Origin: Leptolyngbya boryana PCC 6306
Lineage (GTDB): Bacteria > Cyanobacteriota > Cyanobacteriia > Leptolyngbyales > Leptolyngbyaceae
Assembly (NCBI RefSeq): GCF_000353285.1
Contig: NZ_KB731324.1
Coordinates: 948,577-1,012,576, forward strand
DNA length: 64,000 nucleotides
Direction: 5' to 3'
A program made the translations under genes and the position numbers. How positions within the stretch are numbered: the first letter of the stretch is position 1; each line of letters starts with the position of its first letter. A model generated the notes under the pieces. It did no database searches. It was not told the origin of the DNA and saw nothing but the letters and a program-made list of their open reading frames with translations. Shown here one piece after another: positions 45,625 through 54,447 of this stretch.

Positions 45625-46338
45625 ATGAAATTTGTCAAAGGTTTACTCTCGGTTACGGCTTTGTCGGCGATCGCAATTATCAGTCACACGGGATCGGCTC
45701 AAGCGATCAGCTTCAGCATTACCCACGGTGCTCCTGGAGCGGGCGGTGTTACCAATCAAGGTGCATACTCTGACTTGCAACTTCCAGGAACGAAAACTGT
45801 AGATTTCAACTCTGGCAGTGTGCCGACGACGGGATTTGCAAAATACAGCTTTCAGAAAAACAATGGGTCTAGCAGCGTCCGTTCTGATGTCTGGGCGCCC
45901 GCAGGTGTCAGTGGACAAGTAAATACGAGCAAATACCTCGCTGTATTTGCTGGTAACGATGTCACGATCGATTTAGCCAACCATTTGGATTACTTCGGAA
46001 TCAACTGGGGCGCAATGAGTCCTGGCAACGTGTTCTCGTTCTTCGATGGCAATCGTCTGATTCAGACGATTGGCTACAACGATGTGAATCCGCTTGCGGA
46101 AGTGCGGGCATCCCAACATGGCAATGAAGGAAATGGTTTCGTCCATTTCACCGCTACCCAGAAGAATCAGTACTTCAACCGGATTGTGATTTCGCAAATC
46201 GGGGGCGGCGGTTTTGAGTCGGACAACCACTCGTTCCGCATGGCTTCGGTTCCTGAACCAACTGCAATTTTGGGCTTGACCGCGGTCGGTGGCGCGTTGC
46301 TGCTGAAGCGCAAAAAACAAACTCAAATTGAAGAGTAA
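45625..46338 (+). CDS. PEP-CTERM exported surface protein
   Basis: 237 aa from ATG 45625; earlier in-frame codons lack a signal peptide. The signal peptide (MKFVKGLLSVTALSAIAII, cut after SAQA) precedes a beta-rich domain with VDFNSGSVPTTGFAKYSF and NHLDYFGINWGAMSPGN. The C-terminus is VPEPTAILGLTAVGG with a KRKKQ tail, a canonical PEP-CTERM exosortase signal. It resembles the Npun_F0296-type exosortase-dependent surface proteins (from memory). Monocistronic, closed by a hairpin terminator. Confidence 0.85.
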   Translation: MKFVKGLLSVTALSAIAIISHTGSAQAISFSITHGAPGAGGVTNQGAYSDLQLPGTKTVDFNSGSVPTTGFAKYSFQKNNGSSSVRSDVWAPAGVSGQVNTSKYLAVFAGNDVTIDLANHLDYFGINWGAMSPGNVFSFFDGNRLIQTIGYNDVNPLAEVRASQHGNEGNGFVHFTATQKNQYFNRIVISQIGGGGFESDNHSFRMASVPEPTAILGLTAVGGALLLKRKKQTQIEE

Positions 46339-46394
46339 GTTCGATCGCCTTGCTTGTGAGTTGGATTACATCTAAAAGTGTTTAACGAGTTTCA

Positions 46395-46422
46395 CCCCTC
46401 TTCAATCGAGGGGTTTTATTTT
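46395..46422 (+). terminator. Intrinsic terminator after the PEP-CTERM gene
   Basis: CCCCTC (46395-46400) pairs with GAGGGG (46408-46413), followed by TTTTATTTT. It ends 11 bases before the stop of the convergent methyltransferase. Confidence 0.8.
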
Positions 46423-46432
46423 GCGGTTTCAA

Positions 46433-47419
46433 TTACAGGGGAGCGGTCGCTGTTGAAAGATTGTGCGATCGATCAGAGGTCGCAGTATTGCGTTGAGCGC
46501 GAAACATACCAAATCGGCAAAGACCTGTGCCAAAAGCAATTCGCATCAGGATCAAGGTCGGAACTTCTCGCAGGGATTTGATCAAGCCTGATGCCCCAAA
46601 TTTGATTAAGCCTTGGGGTCGGGCAATGCCTTGCCAAATCGAATCGAGCCAGGATGGCAGCGTCGGTTCTGTCCAGTCTGCGGTGATCACTTCACCTGCC
46701 ACGAATCCGGTTGCCGCCAATTGTTCAGAAAATCCTTCAATACTCGAAAAAGCGGGATGTGCCCATTGATCGAGAAGTTGTTGCATCACCGGGCGCTCCC
46801 AAAAATTGAGCGGAATTTGACGATCGTCTCTCTGATTCCAATCGGCGACAACCAGAATGCCGCCGGGTTTGAGAACGCGCATTAATTCTCTAGCAAAAAT
46901 CGCCTTATCTGGCATGTGCGGTCCTGCTTCAATTGACCAAACGACATCGAAACTGGCATCGGGATAAGAAAGTGCCATCGCATCATCGACTCGAAACTGT
47001 GCGGTGACGCCCGCGGGCGTTAATTCTTGAGCGCGTTTGACTTGTTGGGGGCTAATCGTCACCCCAGTGACCTCGAATCCATAATCTTTTGCCAGAATTC
47101 GGCTACTGCCCCCGATTCCACACCCGACATCGAGAACAGTTGTGCCAGGGGGAAGCTGATCTAATCCACCCCAGCGCACCATTTCATGCACAAAGTCAGA
47201 TTTTGCGACAAGAAAATCTTTGCGGCGAGGCGGTGCGCCATAATGCCCCAGGTGAATATGTTCGCCCCAGTAAAACTCTAAAATGCCATCTTCTGTCCAT
47301 GCGTCATATGACGTTGCGACCGAATCAGAAGATTGATATCGACGAGGAGTGATCAGATAAATAGCAATGCCGAGAATGGGTAGGGCAATCAAGAGCCAGA
47401 GAACGAGAGATAAATTCAT
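46433..47419 (-). CDS. 2-methyl-6-phytyl/solanyl-benzoquinol methyltransferase (Sll0418-like)
   Basis: 328 aa. An N-terminal membrane helix (LVLWLLIALPILGIAIYLI), then YQSSDSVATSYDAWTEDGILEFYWGEHIH, motif I TVLDVGCGIGGSSRIL, and DDAMALSYPDASFDVVWS. The match to Synechocystis Sll0418 as I remember it is strong along the whole length. That enzyme methylates the ring precursor of plastoquinone and tocopherol at the inner envelope or thylakoid side. Gene-order clues are absent. Confidence 0.9.
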   Translation of the reverse strand: MNLSLVLWLLIALPILGIAIYLITPRRYQSSDSVATSYDAWTEDGILEFYWGEHIHLGHYGAPPRRKDFLVAKSDFVHEMVRWGGLDQLPPGTTVLDVGCGIGGSSRILAKDYGFEVTGVTISPQQVKRAQELTPAGVTAQFRVDDAMALSYPDASFDVVWSIEAGPHMPDKAIFARELMRVLKPGGILVVADWNQRDDRQIPLNFWERPVMQQLLDQWAHPAFSSIEGFSEQLAATGFVAGEVITADWTEPTLPSWLDSIWQGIARPQGLIKFGASGLIKSLREVPTLILMRIAFGTGLCRFGMFRAQRNTATSDRSHNLSTATAPL

Positions 47420-47494
47420 GAATTCAGAGATGGTTGCCTGCAGCGAAGCGGATCTACTACGTTTGTACTTCTGTCAATCTAACGCAGTTCAATC

Positions 47495-48109
47495 TCAGAA
47501 TTCAAATTCAGCCAGTTCTCGCCCCAGATCAGCACATAATATCAACAGCTTACGTCGGGGCAGCGGACAAATTTTGCCTTGTTGAGCGAAGTCATTGAAC
47601 ATCCGCGTTACCGTAACTCTCGTCGTGCCAAGCATTTCCGCGATTAATTGATGAGTGAGAGGTACATCAAGCAGATACCCTTGATCGACCTGGGTGCCAA
47701 ATCTTGCGGCAAGCCAGTACAACAGTTTGAGTAATCGCTGTGACGTCGATCGAATATGCATGAATTGCAGCATGATTTCGGTTTGATTCGTGTAGCGCAT
47801 CCATGCTGCTTGGGCTTCCGCGTTTGAGGTCGGAATTAATTGTGCGGTCACGTCTGTGAGACATTCGAGTTGATAATGCTTGAGTCGAGACAGCGGTTTC
47901 CCAATCATGTCACCTGCTCCCCAAATTCCAAGGGTTGTGACTTCTCCAGATCCAGTCCAAGTTACAGAACGCACATATCCTGTTTCGATTTCCCAGAGAC
48001 AGTCGGGACGGAGCGTTAACAGTTTTTTGCGCTGAAACTGCAGCTTAGGCGATCTCAAAAGCGACAGGGTGAGGGGTGAGTTGAGGGAGGAGGAATGAAC
48101 CAGGGGCAT
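47495..48109 (-). CDS. Crp/Fnr-family transcription regulator
   Basis: 204 aa from ATG 48109; a TTG start 18 codons upstream would put a Crp-type site inside the gene. The first ~110 residues are a cupin-like effector domain (ETGYVRSVTWTGSGEVTTLGIWGAGDMIGKPL) without a clear cAMP-binding motif. The C-terminal winged helix is clear (PLTHQLIAEMLGTTRVTVTRMFNDFAQQGKI). The ligand is unknown. A Crp-like palindrome at 48143-48158 lies 34 bases upstream of the start, suggesting self-control. Confidence 0.85.
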   Translation of the reverse strand: MPLVHSSSLNSPLTLSLLRSPKLQFQRKKLLTLRPDCLWEIETGYVRSVTWTGSGEVTTLGIWGAGDMIGKPLSRLKHYQLECLTDVTAQLIPTSNAEAQAAWMRYTNQTEIMLQFMHIRSTSQRLLKLLYWLAARFGTQVDQGYLLDVPLTHQLIAEMLGTTRVTVTRMFNDFAQQGKICPLPRRKLLILCADLGRELAEFEF

Positions 48110-48142
48110 AAGAATTTGGGGATAGGGGAACGAACAGGCTAA

Positions 48143-48158
48143 TGTGATGAAAGTTACA
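48143..48158. promoter_or_regulatory. Crp-type operator upstream of the Crp/Fnr gene
   Basis: TGTGATGAAAGTTACA matches TGTGA-N6-TCACA at 9 of 10 conserved positions. Its place just upstream of the ATG at 48109 suggests autoregulation, probably repression if it overlaps the promoter. Confidence 0.5.
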
Positions 48159-48510
48159 CTCAAATCTCAAGATTCTTTGGGATTTGTAATTGCAATTTTT
48201 TAGGACATAGACCCGAGGAAAGAGGCTGTACGCGGCTAAAAATTAATGCAATTATTCTCACTTACTATACCGGGATCCCCCCGAAAAACGTTCCTTTTAT
48301 TATCACTATCGTTTAACTTTGAAAATCTTATGCTAGGTCAGTTAATGATATTTAATAGCGATAGATAGATTCGATTATCACGGGCATTGATCTCGCATTT
48401 TTCCGTAGTTGAAGGGTTAATCAAATGTCTCAAAACCTAGTAGAGTGGTGCGTAGGTCATGTGTGATCATTGTCGATTCCACAAGATTAAAACTAGGTGG
48501 TGAGCTAGTG
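48159..48510. other. 352-base divergent region upstream of pgpH
   Basis: AT-rich with no gene recognised. A stretch of TTAATGATATTTAATAGCGATAG precedes the HD-phosphohydrolase gene. A second, weak Crp half-site (TGTGATCATTG) occurs near 48461. The ribosome site GGTGGTGAG is just upstream of ATG 48511. Confidence 0.4.
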
Positions 48511-50859
48511 ATGAACTCCCTTCGATCTTGGGCGCAACAAATTCAACACGTGTGCAATGAGTCGGGGAAGCATCTTAAGCAGTCCGCGTCGATGCGATCG
48601 TTGCAACGAGTCAGTGCGCTGCAAAAACAGTTAGGGAAACAGCCTAAAGTCCCGAAACCTGTGACGATTGTGCTCACTTCGCTGGTGCTATCTGCTGCAT
48701 TGGGACAGCGATTTTATGACCAACCTCGTTTGAGTATAGGTAAGATTGCGCCTGAAACGATCACAGCGCCGAGAGATGCCCAAGTCGAAAATAAACAAGC
48801 GACAGAAGAGAAACGCAGAGCAGCGCGCAGCATTTCGACTCCGGTCTGGATGCCCGATGTGGCTCTGTCCGATGAAATTCGCAAAACGGTGCAATCCCAC
48901 TTAGATGCAGGACTAAAACTGCGGAAAGACGCTGGAGAGTTTCCCTATGTCGAACTTGAAAAGCTGTCAGAACCGACTCAACGATATTTACGCAAAGCCG
49001 AAGTCTGGGAATGGAAAGCGATCTTAGAAGCGACTCAAGCTCCGAATACTCAGCTCGTCGATCGCATCAGTGATCCAGTGCAACGCCGAGCAGCAACAGA
49101 GCTATTTCGGAATAAAAATCAAACAACTCTGGATGGACTATCGGGTCTAGAAGCGAAAATCACAACGGCTCAGCAGCACTATGTCACGGCTCGTTCACAG
49201 CTTAGTGCGCCTTACGATCCAACTTTGTTTGATGTTTCTGACGTAGCGTGGCAGAAAATGCAGGGCGAAGTAATGGCAACGCTCGATCGCATGTTGATGC
49301 AAGGGATTGCACCTGGGCTAGAAGAAACATATGTGAGAAATGCGATCACACTGAATTTGCAAATTGCGACTCCGCCCGAAACAAGAGCGATCGCAACCCA
49401 AATCCTCGTCAGTGCGCTGAAACCGAATTTAGTCAAAGATGAAGATCGAACCCGCCAACAAGCCGAACTTGCGGCAAATAATGTTGAGCTTGTGATGGTG
49501 AACGCTTACCGGGGTAGAGCGATCGTTCAGCAAGGAGCAGAGATCACGCAGGATGCGTTTATTTTGCTTGACTATTTTAAGCTGAGTCGCCGCGAAACAA
49601 ATTGGTGGGGGTTAGTGGCACTCTTTGGCTGTGTCAGTGGCTCCGTTGTTATTTTTTGGCGATTAGAACAGCGCTATCATCCCAAAGGATTGCGGAATCG
49701 AGACTACTGGCTGGTGGGCTTGATGTGTCTCAGCACGCCCTTGTTCATTTTGGTCAATGTGCCTTCAACGAATTTACCTGCGATCGGGGTGTTGATGGGA
49801 ACGTTCTATGGTTCGGTTTTAGCTGTCACTGGGGTAGGATTACTGACGATCATTTTGCCGATCGCCATGGGATTAACTTGGACGCAGTGGTTACCGAGTG
49901 CGATCGCTGGACTCACGGTGGCACTGTTCGCTGCAAGAGTGCGATCGCGTGAGGAGTTAGCTTTTCTAGGATTAGGGGTTGGAGTGACTCAAGGCTTGCT
50001 CTTTCTACTGCTTGGCGCTCTGTCTGGAGTTGCTTGGTACAGTTTGCTCGGAGGAGCCGTTTTAGAAGGCTTGTTGGGATTAGGGTGGAGCATTATTGCC
50101 ATCGGGATTAGCCCCTATCTTGAACATCTGTTTGATGTGGTCACCACCTTACGCTTGGTCGAACTTGCCAATCCCAATCGAGCGTTGTTGAAGCGGTTGG
50201 CAGCCGAAACTCCGGGCACGTTTCAACATACTTTATTTGTTGCGAATCTGGCAGAAGCCGCTGCACGGAAACTGGGGTGCAATGTGGAATTAGTCCGAGC
50301 GGGAACGCTCTATCATGACATCGGCAAAATGCATGACCCCCTCGGATTTATTGAGAATCAAATGGGGGGCGTGAATAAACATGATCTGATTGATGATCCG
50401 TGGCAGAGTGCAGCCATTATCAAGAAGCATGTGACAGAAGGCTTAGTCATGGCACGTCGCGCGCGATTGCCCAAGGTCGTGCAAGCGTTTATCCCAGAGC
50501 ATCAAGGGACAATGACGATCGCATATTTTCATCACCAAGCCCTACAACGCGCTCAGCAGGATCAGACGATCATCGTCAACGATGAGGATTTTCGCTATGA
50601 CGGACCTGCTCCCCAATCGCGAGAAACCGGGCTTTTGATGTTGGCTGATTCTTGTGAAGCGGCACTGCGATCGCTCAAGGATGCCACGCCAGACGATGCC
50701 TTAAATATGATTAACAAGATTTTGGCAGCCCGCTGGAAGGATGGACAGTTGAGTGAATCCGGCTTGACGCGATCAGAAATGAGCACGATCGCAGAAGTTT
50801 TTGTGCAAGTCTGGCAACAATCGAATCATCAACGTATTGCATATCCGAAAGCGAAGTAA
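48511..50859 (+). CDS. pgpH: 7TM-HD phosphohydrolase, PgpH-like (c-di-AMP phosphodiesterase family)
   Basis: 782 aa from ATG 48511, with a good ribosome site. A short cytoplasmic start and one TM helix (~50-75) precede an extracytoplasmic 7TMR-HDED domain to about residue 360. Seven TM helices follow (~365-560) and an HD domain with GTFQHTLFVANLAEAAAR and TLYHDIGKMHDPLGF, whose His-Asp metal ligands are intact. Listeria PgpH with this layout hydrolyses c-di-AMP, so a role in second-messenger, osmotic or potassium control is likely here. Confidence 0.9.
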   Translation: MNSLRSWAQQIQHVCNESGKHLKQSASMRSLQRVSALQKQLGKQPKVPKPVTIVLTSLVLSAALGQRFYDQPRLSIGKIAPETITAPRDAQVENKQATEEKRRAARSISTPVWMPDVALSDEIRKTVQSHLDAGLKLRKDAGEFPYVELEKLSEPTQRYLRKAEVWEWKAILEATQAPNTQLVDRISDPVQRRAATELFRNKNQTTLDGLSGLEAKITTAQQHYVTARSQLSAPYDPTLFDVSDVAWQKMQGEVMATLDRMLMQGIAPGLEETYVRNAITLNLQIATPPETRAIATQILVSALKPNLVKDEDRTRQQAELAANNVELVMVNAYRGRAIVQQGAEITQDAFILLDYFKLSRRETNWWGLVALFGCVSGSVVIFWRLEQRYHPKGLRNRDYWLVGLMCLSTPLFILVNVPSTNLPAIGVLMGTFYGSVLAVTGVGLLTIILPIAMGLTWTQWLPSAIAGLTVALFAARVRSREELAFLGLGVGVTQGLLFLLLGALSGVAWYSLLGGAVLEGLLGLGWSIIAIGISPYLEHLFDVVTTLRLVELANPNRALLKRLAAETPGTFQHTLFVANLAEAAARKLGCNVELVRAGTLYHDIGKMHDPLGFIENQMGGVNKHDLIDDPWQSAAIIKKHVTEGLVMARRARLPKVVQAFIPEHQGTMTIAYFHHQALQRAQQDQTIIVNDEDFRYDGPAPQSRETGLLMLADSCEAALRSLKDATPDDALNMINKILAARWKDGQLSESGLTRSEMSTIAEVFVQVWQQSNHQRIAYPKAK

Positions 50860-51051
50860 TTTCGATACCTAATATTGATGAATTGATGAAATCTTGCTGA
50901 ACTTGGAAGCTTTTCCAGATCATCTCGGCAATTGTATGGAGAATGAAGCTAGGTGTGAGAATGTTAGGGTTTTACCTCTGCCTGAGGATAGATCTCTGCT
51001 CAGAGTTATTACGTATTTTTAATCAGTCCTTGAAAAAATCACGAGCAAGGC

Positions 51052-52032
51052 ATGATTGACAGAGTTTTTCCCAAGAAACGCTTCATGATTCGTTGGTTAT
51101 CGTCTGTTTCCGGTAGTTTTTCCGTTACGGCTACCTGTACACTGCTGAGCTGTGCGATTTTGCTGCCTCGCGTTGGCATTACCCCTCAACCTGTTCGCAT
51201 CGCTCAAGCTGCTGATCCAATTGAGCGGTCTCGGGTAGCGCGCCCAGTCCCAGTTGTGGAAAGAAAGATTGCGGGAGTGCCGATCCGCCTCGTCACGATC
51301 GATCTAACAGACCCGCAGACTTTTATTAATATTGGGCTGGCAAACGAGGCAATTCGGGCAAATAGTGCCCGATCGACTCGGGGCGATGAAGCGTTTGAAT
51401 CTCTGGTGAAGCGGCATCGCGCTGCGATCACCGCCAGCGGAACTTTCTTTAGCATGGATGAGCAGAAGCGCGTCATGGGCAATATGGTTGCCGCTGGTCG
51501 CTTTCTGAAATACAGTCCTTGGGAAAATTATGGAACTACTTTAGGACTCAAGCGCGGCAATCAGCTCGAAATGGTGACCGCTCGAACGGAGGGAAAGCCC
51601 AAGTGGGAGCGGCATTGGTTCTCGTTGACGGCGGGTCCGCGATTGTTGAAGCAAGGCAGAATATCGATTCGTCCCCGGCAGGAAGGATTCAGTGATCCAT
51701 CGGTTATGGGAGTGGCGACGCGATCGGCGATCGGCTTTCCCAAAAGCGCGAATCGGTTGTATTTGGTAACTTTCCACAAGCCGATTACCTTGCAGAAAGA
51801 AGCGGAGATTATGAGAGCGATCGGGGCGCATGAAGCGATGAATCTCGATGGGGGAACGTCGGTGGCATTGGCGGCAGGCAATCGTGTTTTACAGTCGGCG
51901 GGTCGAGATTTGACGAATGTGATCACGGTTTACGACACAAAATTTCCAGCGCCGGAAGCGTTAAAGCGATCGTGGCAAACTTTTCAGCAAGATGATCAGG
52001 TTGCACTCAGGTTTAATCCAGCTAGCCCGTAG
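51052..52032 (+). CDS. Phosphodiester glycosidase family protein (NAGPA-like)
   Basis: 326 aa. An N-terminal signal or anchor (SVTATCTLLSCAILLP) is followed by a domain of the NAGPA/DUF2233 type: AAITASGTFFSMDE, TAGPRLLKQG, and HEAMNLDGGTSVAL near the C-terminus, the diagnostic motif. The family can uncover phosphodiester-linked sugars or act on cell-wall phosphosugars. It is exported and lies alone between the HD phosphohydrolase and a convergent histidine kinase. Confidence 0.82.
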   Translation: MIDRVFPKKRFMIRWLSSVSGSFSVTATCTLLSCAILLPRVGITPQPVRIAQAADPIERSRVARPVPVVERKIAGVPIRLVTIDLTDPQTFINIGLANEAIRANSARSTRGDEAFESLVKRHRAAITASGTFFSMDEQKRVMGNMVAAGRFLKYSPWENYGTTLGLKRGNQLEMVTARTEGKPKWERHWFSLTAGPRLLKQGRISIRPRQEGFSDPSVMGVATRSAIGFPKSANRLYLVTFHKPITLQKEAEIMRAIGAHEAMNLDGGTSVALAAGNRVLQSAGRDLTNVITVYDTKFPAPEALKRSWQTFQQDDQVALRFNPASP

Positions 52033-52039
52033 CCCTGTC

Positions 52040-52067
52040 AATTCAATCAGGTCAGACGAATTGAATT
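52040..52067. terminator. Weak AT-rich hairpin between convergent genes
   Basis: AATTCAAT (52040-52047) pairs with ATTGAATT (52060-52067), with CCC and GGGG blocks just outside. It separates the glycosidase from the convergent histidine kinase by 43 bases. No T-tract. Confidence 0.35.
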
Positions 52068-52075
52068 CGGGGTGC

Positions 52076-54112
52076 TTAGCTGTTCTGAATGCTGAGCGGC
52101 TGAGATTGTTTGACAGGAGAAGGCGCGATCGATAAATCTACATCCGTTTCCTCAATTTCTGCAAACGGATCTAACCACGGCAACCAAATCCGAAACGTAC
52201 TGCCTTTATCTGGAACCGACCAGAACGACAACGTGCCCCCGTGCATTTCTGCTAATCGTTTTGTCAGCGCTAGTCCTAATCCTGTCCCTTCATGCTTGCG
52301 AGTCATGGAAGAATCAATCTGCTGAAAGGGTCTAAACAATAAATGCCAGCGATCTTTGGGAATGCCAATGCCGGAATCTTCGACTTCTAGACAAAGATAA
52401 GCGGTCTCTTGATTAATCGGACTGCGATCGGGGCGAACATCTTGAACCAGTTGATAGCCATACCCAATCCGGGCAATCAGTGACACTGAGCCTCCCTCGG
52501 GCGTAAACTTCACGGCATTCGAGAGCAGATTAATCACCATCTGACGAACCCGCCGTTCATCGAGGGGAACACGATCGAGATCATCGCCCAGTTTCATTTC
52601 CAATTTCAGCCGCTTCATCTCGGCGCTCGGCTGCACCATTTTCAGACATTGCTCACACATTTCTCGAATGTTCACAGGTTGCAGACTCAGCTCTGCTTTG
52701 CCCGCTTCGATTTTGGCAATGTCTAATAAATCATTGATGATTTTCAGCAAATGAATTGCCGCATCATCTGCTTGCTGAAGAAACTCTAATTCTTCTTCAC
52801 GATCGTCACAACAGCCATCGCGCACCAAGCGGACACAGCCAATAATGGCATTCAAAGGAGTTCGCAATTCGTGAGAGGTCGTTGCCAAAAACTCGCTTTT
52901 GACTTGGTTCGCTGCTTGCGCTTCTTGCCACGCTGCTTCTAGCTCACTGGCTCGTTCTTCTAAACGCTCCACCATATTGTCGAGTGCTTCAGCGAGATAA
53001 TTGAGTTCTCGAACCTTGAAATTCTTGGGGGCGCGCTCACCATCAAAACGCTGGCGGATTTTCAGTGCGTATTCGCTCAATTTCTCGATCGGACGAGCCA
53101 AATCGCGTGTGAGATAGAGGGTTGCTAATAAAATTGCAGTTAACAAACCCAAGGTGAGGATAATCAAAACCTGCTTGATATCCCCTAAGCCAAACAGCGC
53201 ACTGTCAACCGAAGTTGCCGCGAGCACAACCCACGTCGAAGTCTCTCCATTCTTCAGCGACACCTGAATCGCACTGCTCCCGGCTAGCCACTCTGCACCG
53301 TTCTCTTCAAACAGGACAGGTGCAAGCGATTCGCGTTCATTTGAGGCGCGTGCTCCCACGGTACTGCTCGCCATTGCCTGTTCAAACACTCGTTGTAGCT
53401 GCTGAGAGTTTGCTTCTTGGCGAATATTCCGCCCGATCCGTTCAGGAATCGGATGCGCCAGAATTACGCCCGTATCATCAATGACAACGGTATAGCCCGA
53501 TGAAATTGCATTCACTGCTGGCTCTGGTTTTGAGTAAAGCGATGCCTGCACGCTCAAGGCATAACGCTCTCCAGATTTGAGAACCACGGGCGCGCTCATG
53601 ACTAAGCTCAATTGATGATCAACCGAAACTTCTGTGCCAACTTTAGCAGGCTGTCCAGGCGATACCTCAATATTGTTGGAATTGACCACATTGGCAGGAG
53701 TCTCTCTATTTTGCCAGGGATCTCGCGGAAACTGCACGATCGGTTGATTGCCACATGTACTGGACTGAACAGTTTGAGTTTTCAAGTTCAGCAGTTGGAT
53801 ACATTGCAGCGAGAGTGGGGAATTGCGCTGCAACTGCTCGAGAAAGTCATAGGTTGCTTGAGGAGAATCGAGTTGAAGTGTGGCAGACGTGGTTGCTAAA
53901 GCGAGATTCGATCGTAAAGTGGCGATCGAAGTTTGTAGTTCTTCTGCTTTGCGGACAGCGCTAGCTGTGAGGGTAGACCGCGCTGTTTGAAGGAGTCCTG
54001 ATTTTGCTTTCTTATACGCAACAACTTCGCCTGTCAATAGCACCGGAATACTAAGGAGTAACAAACGCCATAGCAGGATGCGACGAAACGAAGATTGACG
54101 TGACTTTGCCAT
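52076..54112 (-). CDS. Membrane sensor histidine kinase (dCache-HAMP-HisKA-HATPase)
   Basis: 678 aa. TM1 (~11-32, RILLWRLLLLSIPVLLTG), an extracytoplasmic dCache-like sensor (~35-305), TM2 (~313-335), HAMP (~336-390), a coiled coil, then HisKA with His414 in TTSHELRTPLNAIIG, N-box VINLLSNAVKFT, G1 LEVEDSGIGIPKDR and G2 GTGLGLALTKRL. All catalytic boxes are present. The sensor resembles small-molecule chemosensor domains. No response regulator gene is adjacent, so the partner is elsewhere; the C-terminal ~30 residues are not a receiver. Confidence 0.92.
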   Translation of the reverse strand: MAKSRQSSFRRILLWRLLLLSIPVLLTGEVVAYKKAKSGLLQTARSTLTASAVRKAEELQTSIATLRSNLALATTSATLQLDSPQATYDFLEQLQRNSPLSLQCIQLLNLKTQTVQSSTCGNQPIVQFPRDPWQNRETPANVVNSNNIEVSPGQPAKVGTEVSVDHQLSLVMSAPVVLKSGERYALSVQASLYSKPEPAVNAISSGYTVVIDDTGVILAHPIPERIGRNIRQEANSQQLQRVFEQAMASSTVGARASNERESLAPVLFEENGAEWLAGSSAIQVSLKNGETSTWVVLAATSVDSALFGLGDIKQVLIILTLGLLTAILLATLYLTRDLARPIEKLSEYALKIRQRFDGERAPKNFKVRELNYLAEALDNMVERLEERASELEAAWQEAQAANQVKSEFLATTSHELRTPLNAIIGCVRLVRDGCCDDREEELEFLQQADDAAIHLLKIINDLLDIAKIEAGKAELSLQPVNIREMCEQCLKMVQPSAEMKRLKLEMKLGDDLDRVPLDERRVRQMVINLLSNAVKFTPEGGSVSLIARIGYGYQLVQDVRPDRSPINQETAYLCLEVEDSGIGIPKDRWHLLFRPFQQIDSSMTRKHEGTGLGLALTKRLAEMHGGTLSFWSVPDKGSTFRIWLPWLDPFAEIEETDVDLSIAPSPVKQSQPLSIQNS

Positions 54113-54447
54113 AAGCCCTAGGACTGGATAGGGGACGAAGACAGGAAAGCGGCAGAGCAGAAGAGCGATGACAAGTTTCTAGAGCGATGAGCGGAGGCAA
54201 GGCAGAATTTTGCCGAAACGAGTAGTGAACGATCTTATCGGCATAGTTCGAGATGATTCATCCGCTATATGTACGATCTTGAGCGAATTCGCACCAAAAA
54301 TCATATTTTTACTTTAACGGCGATAGAGCGTTCTAACCAGTTTTGCGCGAATTTCTTCAAAATGGCAGTACCCAGGCGGGGGATATGCTGCGGACTGATA
54401 TGCCAGATTTGAGCAAATTCTATTACCCTGTATGAAGCTACTGAACT
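54113..54447. other. 335-base divergent region between the histidine kinase and a GNAT-like gene
   Basis: No gene recognised. A purine-rich stretch (54113-54200) follows the kinase start and an AT-rich stretch (around 54295-54315) could hold promoters. A minus-strand frame overlapping the next gene (54301-54582) has no ribosome site and matches no known pattern. Confidence 0.4.
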
